From contig JAKLIU010000069.1 of assembly GCA_022709445.1 (NCBI GenBank), forward strand, positions 1-8,707: a DNA stretch of 8,707 bases, in the 5' to 3' direction. The first letter of the stretch is position 1. Every line of letters starts with the position of its first letter. The DNA is from Spirochaetota bacterium. GTDB taxonomy: Bacteria > Spirochaetota > Spirochaetia > Treponematales > UBA12059. Under the pieces are notes generated by a model. It saw only the letters and a list, made by a program, of their open reading frames with translations, was not told the DNA's origin and searched no databases. The position numbers were made by a program, and so were the translations under genes. Below are positions 4,966 through 8,707 of this stretch, piece by piece.

Positions 4966-6291
4966 CTATCGGGCCCCGCCCATCAGTTTTTCAGCCATTT
5001 TCTTGTTCTTGACGGCTTTTTTCATCATCAGCCGGGATTTTTCGAACTTCTTGAGCAGCCTGGCCACCTCCGCCACGGAGGTTCCGGAGCCGCGGGCCAC
5101 CCGGGAGCGCCTGGTCGGGCCGATGATCAGGTGGTTGGCGCGCTCTTTTTTGGTCATGGACAGGAGTATGGCCTCCTCGTGCTTCATGTCCTGGGCCTCG
5201 AACTGCTCGTCGCTCACCTGGCCGGCCAGGCCGGGCATCATGTCCACCAGGCTCTTGAGGGAGCCCATCTTGCGCACTTTGCGGATCTGGTCCAGGTAGT
5301 CCTGCAGGGTGAAGCTCTCGTCGGCCAGCTTGCGTTCCAGCTCGGCGGCTTCCTTCTCGTCGTAGGCCTCCTGGGCCTTCTCCACCAGGGAGACCACGTC
5401 GCCCATGCCCAGGATGCGGCTGGCCACGCGCTCGGGATGGAAGGGCTCCAGGCCCTCGGGACGCTCGGAGACGCCCACGAACTTGATGGGCTTGCCGGTC
5501 ATGGACTTGAGCGACAGGGCGGCGCCGCCCCGGGCGTCGGAGTCGAACTTGGACAGGATGACGCCGCTCAGGCCGACGCGCTCGTCGAAGGTCTTGGCTA
5601 TGTCCACGGCGGCCTGGCCGGTCATGGCGTCGGCCACCAGGAGCGACTCGTCGGGCTTGACCAGGTCGCGCATCCGCACCAGTTCGGCCATCATGGGCTC
5701 GTCCACCTGCATCCGGCCGGTGGTGTCCACGATCACCGTGTCGAACTGCTCCTTCCTGGCCCGGGCGATGGCGTCCCTGGCCGTGGCCAGCGGGTCCTTG
5801 CCGTCCCCGCGGTGGACCGGTACGCCGATCTGGGCGCCCAGCACGGCCAGCTGCTCGACCGCCGCCGGCCGCACCAGGTCGCAGGCCGCCAGGAGGACCC
5901 GCCTGCCCTTGTTCTTCAGGTGCAGGCCGAGCTTGGCGGCCGTGGTGGTCTTGCCCGAGCCCTGGAGGCCCAGGAGCAGTATGACGCTGACGGTGTCCGG
6001 GCCCTTGAGGGCCAGGTCCTGGCGGGTGTCGCCCAGGAGGGCTACCATGCGGTCGTGGATGATCTTGACGAACTGCTGGCCCGGGGAGACGGCGCGCAGG
6101 ACCTTCTCGCCCTTGGCTTCCTCCACGGTGGCGTTGACGAAGCGGCGGACCACCCTGAGGTTCACGTCCGCCTCGAGCAGGGCCATCTTGATGCGGTCGA
6201 CGGCCTCGTCGATGTTCTTCTCGCTGATGGAGGCCTTGCCGCCGATGGTGCGGACGATGTCGCCGAAGGTCTGCGTGATCTTCTCTAGCAT
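4966..6291 (-). CDS. ffh: Signal recognition particle GTPase Ffh
   Basis: Ffh binds SRP RNA and signal sequences on ribosomes and, with FtsY, delivers nascent membrane proteins to the translocon. The 441 residues contain the full layout: N domain (1-about 90), G domain with P-loop GLQGSGKTT (108-116), DLVRPAA (138-144), DTTGR (189-193), SKFD (247-250) and DARGG (252-256), then the M domain (about 300-441) with RRSRVARGSG (394-403) and a basic C-terminal helix. The guanine-specificity motif is SKFD rather than the usual TKxD. The Asn usual in the VxxVNxLLK segment is Ala (residue 410). The frame stays open upstream to 6936, but the family N-terminus (MLEKITQTFGD) fixes the start at 6291; GAGG lies 11 bases before it. 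A promoter lies just upstream. Genes that often follow ffh in bacteria (rpsP, rimM, trmD, rplS) are absent; rpmB follows instead. Confidence 0.97.
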   Translation of the reverse strand: MLEKITQTFGDIVRTIGGKASISEKNIDEAVDRIKMALLEADVNLRVVRRFVNATVEEAKGEKVLRAVSPGQQFVKIIHDRMVALLGDTRQDLALKGPDTVSVILLLGLQGSGKTTTAAKLGLHLKNKGRRVLLAACDLVRPAAVEQLAVLGAQIGVPVHRGDGKDPLATARDAIARARKEQFDTVIVDTTGRMQVDEPMMAELVRMRDLVKPDESLLVADAMTGQAAVDIAKTFDERVGLSGVILSKFDSDARGGAALSLKSMTGKPIKFVGVSERPEGLEPFHPERVASRILGMGDVVSLVEKAQEAYDEKEAAELERKLADESFTLQDYLDQIRKVRKMGSLKSLVDMMPGLAGQVSDEQFEAQDMKHEEAILLSMTKKERANHLIIGPTRRSRVARGSGTSVAEVARLLKKFEKSRLMMKKAVKNKKMAEKLMGGAR

Positions 6292-6329
6292 TGGTACCGA
6301 ATCCTCGCTGGCGGTGGTTGGGAGGGCAG

Positions 6330-6359
6330 AGTATCGCCCGTGCCGTCCGGGGGCGTCAA
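6330..6359 (-). promoter_or_regulatory. Candidate promoter of ffh
   Basis: On the minus strand, -35 TTGACG (6359-6354, five of six) and -10 GATACT (6335-6330, four of six) are 18 bases apart, in the 101-base gap between the HD-domain gene and ffh. The predicted start near 6323 leaves a leader of about 30 bases. Read-through from the HD gene is also possible, since no clear terminator lies in the gap. Confidence 0.6.
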
Positions 6360-6392
6360 GCTCCGCGGGACCTGACCCTGCCCGGGCCGGGT

Positions 6393-6965
6393 TCAGGCCG
6401 CCGGTTCGCCCTTGAGGCCCACCGCCTCCGCCACGCCCCGGAGAGCCTCTATGGTTTCCGCGATGAGCGTCTCCAGGGGAACCCCCAGCATGGCGGCGCC
6501 TTTCTCTATCACGTCCCGCCGGACCCCGGCGGCGAAGGCCGCGGTGCCCCACTTTTTCTTGACGGACTTCACCTCGAGGTCCAGGACGCTCCTGGACGGC
6601 CGCACGTAGGCGCAGGCGGCGATGAAGCCGGTCAGCTCGTCCACCGCGAACAGGACCTTCTCCATGACGTGCACGGGTTCCACGTCCGAGCAGAGGCCCC
6701 AGCCGTGGCTCTCCACGGCGCGGATGAAGCCCTCGTCCCAGCCGGCGGCGGACAGGATGGGGCGCGCGTGCCTGAGGTGCTCGTCCGGGTGGCGCTGGTA
6801 GTCCACATCGTGCAGGAGGCCCACCAGGCCCCAGAATTCCGCATCCTCGCCGCGGGAGGCCGCGAAGCGGCGCATGGCGGCCTCCACCGACAGCGCGTGG
6901 CGGAAGAGCGATTCGTCGTCGTTGTGCCGGCGCCACAGGGCGATGGCGGCGTCTCTGTCTGGCAT
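6393..6965 (-). CDS. HD-domain metal-dependent hydrolase (COG2316-like)
   Basis: The product is a 190-residue cytoplasmic protein of the HD superfamily, which uses a histidine/aspartate-bound metal to cleave phosphate esters, often in nucleotides. The likely ligands are H23 (LFRHAL), H52-D53 (LLHDVDY), H87 (ESHGWG) and D109 (FAVDELTGF). The C-terminal half (AYVRPSR, then a KSVKKKWG segment and a helical tail) resembles the uncharacterised COG2316 hydrolases. The substrate is unknown. The ATG at 6965 is chosen because AGGAGG lies 5 bases before it. The frame stays open to 7139, but that extension is low-complexity and runs through the intergenic region and into the divergent kinase gene. It lies upstream of ffh on the same strand and head-to-head with the sensor kinase gene, which makes a shared regulatory region possible. 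Confidence 0.9.
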   Translation of the reverse strand: MPDRDAAIALWRRHNDDESLFRHALSVEAAMRRFAASRGEDAEFWGLVGLLHDVDYQRHPDEHLRHARPILSAAGWDEGFIRAVESHGWGLCSDVEPVHVMEKVLFAVDELTGFIAACAYVRPSRSVLDLEVKSVKKKWGTAAFAAGVRRDVIEKGAAMLGVPLETLIAETIEALRGVAEAVGLKGEPAA

Positions 6966-6970
6966 GGGTC

Positions 6971-6976
6971 CCTCCT
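6971..6976 (-). promoter_or_regulatory. Ribosome binding site of the HD-domain gene
   Basis: AGGAGG on the minus strand, 5 bases before ATG 6965, is a full-consensus Shine-Dalgarno sequence. It rules against the longer frame starting at 7139. Confidence 0.85.
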
Positions 6977-6986
6977 GAGCCTGCTG

Positions 6987-7003
6987 CCGGCGCGGCGCGC
7001 CGG
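6987..7003. repeat. Small perfect GC hairpin in the HD-gene leader
   Basis: CCGGCGC and GCGCCGG form a 7-pair inverted repeat around a 3-base GGC loop. It sits 22 bases upstream of the HD-domain start codon and just before its ribosome binding site. It could be an RNA structure affecting translation or an operator. There is no T-run, so it is not an intrinsic terminator. Short GC palindromes arise by chance in such GC-rich DNA. Confidence 0.4.
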
Positions 7004-7013
7004 ACGGATCGTC

Positions 7014-7042
7014 ATGGTAACGCCGCCGGGCCCGGCCCGCAA
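7014..7042 (-). promoter_or_regulatory. Weak candidate promoter of the HD-domain gene
   Basis: On the minus strand, TTGCGG (7042-7037, three of six) and TACCAT (7019-7014, four of six) are 17 bases apart. The match is poor. It is listed because it is the best pair I found in the 149-base region between the HD gene and the sensor kinase gene. Confidence 0.25.
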
Positions 7043-7063
7043 GTGGTTCCCCGGCCGCGCGGA

Positions 7064-7075
7064 ATTCCCCGGAAT
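7064..7075. repeat. Short inverted repeat, possible operator upstream of the sensor kinase
   Basis: ATTCC and GGAAT are exact inverted copies separated by CC. The centre is about 45 bases before the predicted kinase transcription start, a position where activators often bind. It also lies in the shared upstream region of the HD-domain gene. The arms are only 5 bases, so chance is quite possible. Confidence 0.3.
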
Positions 7076-7101
7076 CGCTGGCGGAAGGCCGGGGCTTCGG
7101 A

Positions 7102-7107
7102 TAGAAT
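7102..7107 (+). promoter_or_regulatory. Candidate -10 box of the sensor kinase gene (leaderless)
   Basis: TAGAAT matches the -10 consensus in five of six positions and ends only 7 bases before the kinase ATG. Transcription would begin at about 7114-7115, at the start codon itself. No good -35 box is seen at the proper distance (CTGGCG at best), and no good Shine-Dalgarno precedes the ATG (only GGGA). Both fit a leaderless, perhaps activator-dependent message, but the evidence is thin. Confidence 0.4.
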
Positions 7108-7114
7108 TGGGACG

Positions 7115-8707
7115 ATGAAACGAACGTTTGCCGCTGCACTGTTCCTGGTCCTCGGCGCGCTCTCCGCGTTCGCGGACAAGCGCCTGAGCCAGTCGGAGCG
7201 CGACTGGCTGGCCGAGCGCAGCGAGGTGGTCTTCGTGGGACAGACCTCCTACCCGCCGTTCGAGTTCATCCACCCGCGCCGCGGCGAGTATTCGGGCATG
7301 GCCATAGAGCTGATACGCTGGATTGCCACGGAATACGGCTTCACGGCCATCTTCCGGCCCATGCCCTTCGCCTCAGCCCAGGAGGCGGTGCTCTCGGGCT
7401 CCGCCGACGCGCTGACCGGCATCTTCTGGAGCGAGGATCGGGAGAGGCGCTTCGATTTCACCGAAGAGGTCTTCTCCGTGCCCGCCTCGATCTTCGTGCG
7501 CAGCGAGCGTACCGACATCCTGGAGCTGTCCGGCCTGGCCGGCAAGCGCGTCGCGGTCCAGCGGGGCGACTACGCCATCGAGTACCTGGCCGTCCAGGGC
7601 ATAGCGGTGGAGTTCCTGTACACCGACGATTTCCCGTCCGCCCTGGGCATGGTGGTCTCCGGCGAGGCGGACGCGCTCATAGGCGACGAGCAGATCGTCC
7701 TCTACTATATTTACGACGGCCGGCTCGGGGATGCCGTCAAGCGGCTCGCGCACGGGCTGTACGTGGGCTCCGACCGCATGGCCGTGGCCGAGGGGAACGG
7801 GCCGCTCCTCTCCATACTGCAGAAGGGCCTGGACCGGGCCCGCGCCACGGGCACCCTGGCCCGCATCTACGAGAAGTGGCTGGGCGTCGGCCTGGCCGGG
7901 CGGGAACCGGTCATGCAGCGCCTCTCCCTGCCCATCCTGGTCACCCTGGGCTGCCTCCTCCTGGTGGCGGCCGGGGTCATTGTCTGGAACCTGCAGCTCA
8001 ACCGCGTGGTCAAGGCCAAGACAGCCGAGCTGTTCTCCCTCAACGTCGAGCTCAAGCGCTCCAACCAGAGCCTCACCATGGCCAACGCCCAGCTCCTGCG
8101 GGACATGGAAGACCGGGCCAGGATGGAGGAGGAGCGGCGGCGCCTGGAAGCGCGGATGGTCAAGACCCAGAACTACGAGAGCCTGGCGCTCATGGCGGGC
8201 GGGGTGGCGCACGATTTCAACAACCTGCTGACCGCCATCATAGGCGGGGTGGACGTGGCGCTCCTGTCCATCGATCCCGGATCCGAGGCCGTGGACTACC
8301 TCAAGGACACCATCGGCATAGCCAGGCAGGCGGGGGAGCTGGCCCGGCGCATGCTGGATTTCTCCGGGCGGACGGTGTTCAGCCGGGAGACCGTGGACCT
8401 GGCCAGGCTGCTGGGCGGCATGGCCAAGATCCTCGAGGCCGCCTCGCCGCACCGCGTCCCCCTCAGGTTCATCCTGCCGGATGCGCCGGTGTCCGTCCGG
8501 GGCGACCCGGTGCAGCTCAGGCAGATAGCGGCCAACCTGGCGGCCAACGCCGCCGAGGCGGTGGGCCCGGGCGGCGAGCCGGTGGAAATCCGGGTGGCGG
8601 AGGAAGACCTGGACGGGGCTGCGCTGTCGGCGACGAGGGCCGGCGCGGACCTGGAACCGGGCCGGTACGCGGTGCTGGAGGTGAGGGACAGGGGCTGCGG
8701 CATGGAT
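7115..8707 (+). CDS. Membrane sensor histidine kinase with periplasmic SBP_bac_3 sensor (cut by right edge)
   Basis: The frame is open from ATG 7115 to the window end, giving 531 residues. Residues 1-20 are a signal peptide (hydrophobic FAAALFLVLGALSAFA). About 38-257 form a solute-binding family 3 domain: it begins VVFVGQTSYPPFEF, continues with YSGMAIELIRWIA and ADALTGIFW, and ends ARIYEKWLG. Such domains sense amino acids or related solutes in BvgS/EvgS-type kinases. One membrane helix follows at about 271-292, then a charged coiled coil (about 295-350). The HisKA box has H366 in AGGVAHDFNNLLTAI. The ATPase N-box has N474 and N478, and the G1 box DRGCGM ends the visible part; the rest of the ATPase domain is missing. 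AHDFNN-type kinases often carry receiver domains after the ATPase domain, which cannot be checked here. Ligand and partner are unknown. It is divergent from the HD-domain gene. Confidence 0.93.
   Translation, partial: MKRTFAAALFLVLGALSAFADKRLSQSERDWLAERSEVVFVGQTSYPPFEFIHPRRGEYSGMAIELIRWIATEYGFTAIFRPMPFASAQEAVLSGSADALTGIFWSEDRERRFDFTEEVFSVPASIFVRSERTDILELSGLAGKRVAVQRGDYAIEYLAVQGIAVEFLYTDDFPSALGMVVSGEADALIGDEQIVLYYIYDGRLGDAVKRLAHGLYVGSDRMAVAEGNGPLLSILQKGLDRARATGTLARIYEKWLGVGLAGREPVMQRLSLPILVTLGCLLLVAAGVIVWNLQLNRVVKAKTAELFSLNVELKRSNQSLTMANAQLLRDMEDRARMEEERRRLEARMVKTQNYESLALMAGGVAHDFNNLLTAIIGGVDVALLSIDPGSEAVDYLKDTIGIARQAGELARRMLDFSGRTVFSRETVDLARLLGGMAKILEAASPHRVPLRFILPDAPVSVRGDPVQLRQIAANLAANAAEAVGPGGEPVEIRVAEEDLDGAALSATRAGADLEPGRYAVLEVRDRGCGMD

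Noticed and set aside
5131..6288. 385-codon open frame on the plus strand
   Set aside because: It is antisense to ffh; its His/Gly/Leu-rich repeats are a mirror of the ffh codons.
6366..6392. GC-rich repeat after the HD-domain stop, considered as a terminator
   Set aside because: The stem is short and imperfect and no T-run follows on the minus strand.
6292..6936. Upstream extension of the ffh frame
   Set aside because: The extension overlaps the HD-domain gene out of frame, is Gly/Arg/Pro-rich, and the Ffh family begins at the residues encoded from 6291.
6966..7139. N-terminal extension of the HD-domain frame
   Set aside because: It would overlap the divergent kinase gene, is low in complexity, and a full Shine-Dalgarno sequence marks ATG 6965.
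7373..8452. 359-codon open frame on the minus strand
   Set aside because: It is antisense to the sensor histidine kinase, whose plus-strand frame has signal peptide, SBP_bac_3, HisKA and ATPase motifs.
1..8707. tRNA, rRNA, SRP RNA, CRISPR array, insertion sequence or phage attachment site
   Set aside because: I looked for clover-leaf ends, repeated spacers, transposase-like frames and flanking direct repeats and found none; nearly all of the window is accounted for by genes.

Overview
The window is GC-rich DNA (about two thirds G+C by eye) whose gene content points to a spirochaete, probably of the Treponema/Spirochaeta side. The best clues are a CheY with a roughly 24-residue leader before its receiver domain, as I remember from Treponema CheY, and its closeness to rpmB, which I also recall near the T. 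pallidum cheA-cheW-cheX-cheY genes. A large protein of unknown family and a 30-residue AURKAIP1/COX24-type peptide fit this but do not prove it. No insertion sequence, phage gene, tRNA, rRNA or CRISPR array was seen. The window looks chromosomal and mostly housekeeping.

Left block, minus strand (3725 down to 1): a strong sigma70-type promoter drives a 30-aa, extremely basic AURKAIP1/COX24-domain peptide (likely a small-subunit ribosomal protein), followed by an intrinsic terminator. About 30 bases past that terminator begins a 640-aa protein of unknown function. Then come an iron-sulfur TrmA/RlmD-type RNA uracil methyltransferase and, overlapping its end, the start of a secreted protein resembling a PQQ-type beta-propeller that runs off the left edge.

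Middle block: back-to-back promoters separate the peptide gene from a plus-strand pair, cheY and an 88-aa three-helix PQ-loop/SemiSWEET-like membrane protein starting 4 bases after the cheY stop. This pair converges on rpmB (ribosomal protein bL28), and both transcripts end at one symmetrical hairpin that works in either direction. rpmB has a near-consensus promoter just downstream of ffh. ffh (the SRP GTPase) also has its own promoter, and upstream of it lies an HD-domain hydrolase gene on the same strand.

Right block: divergent from the HD gene, across a 149-base intergenic region, is a membrane-bound sensor histidine kinase with a periplasmic solute-binding (SBP_bac_3) sensor. It is cut by the right edge just after its ATP-binding G1 box. 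Both edge-truncated genes were read directly from the sequence. Common themes are translation and protein export (bL28, Ffh, COX24-type peptide, rRNA/tRNA methyltransferase) and signalling (CheY, sensor kinase, HD hydrolase). I see no clearly new multi-gene system. The most interesting items are the tiny ribosomal-type peptide with its own promoter and terminator, the unknown 640-aa protein that starts right after that terminator, and the coupled cheY-membrane protein pair.
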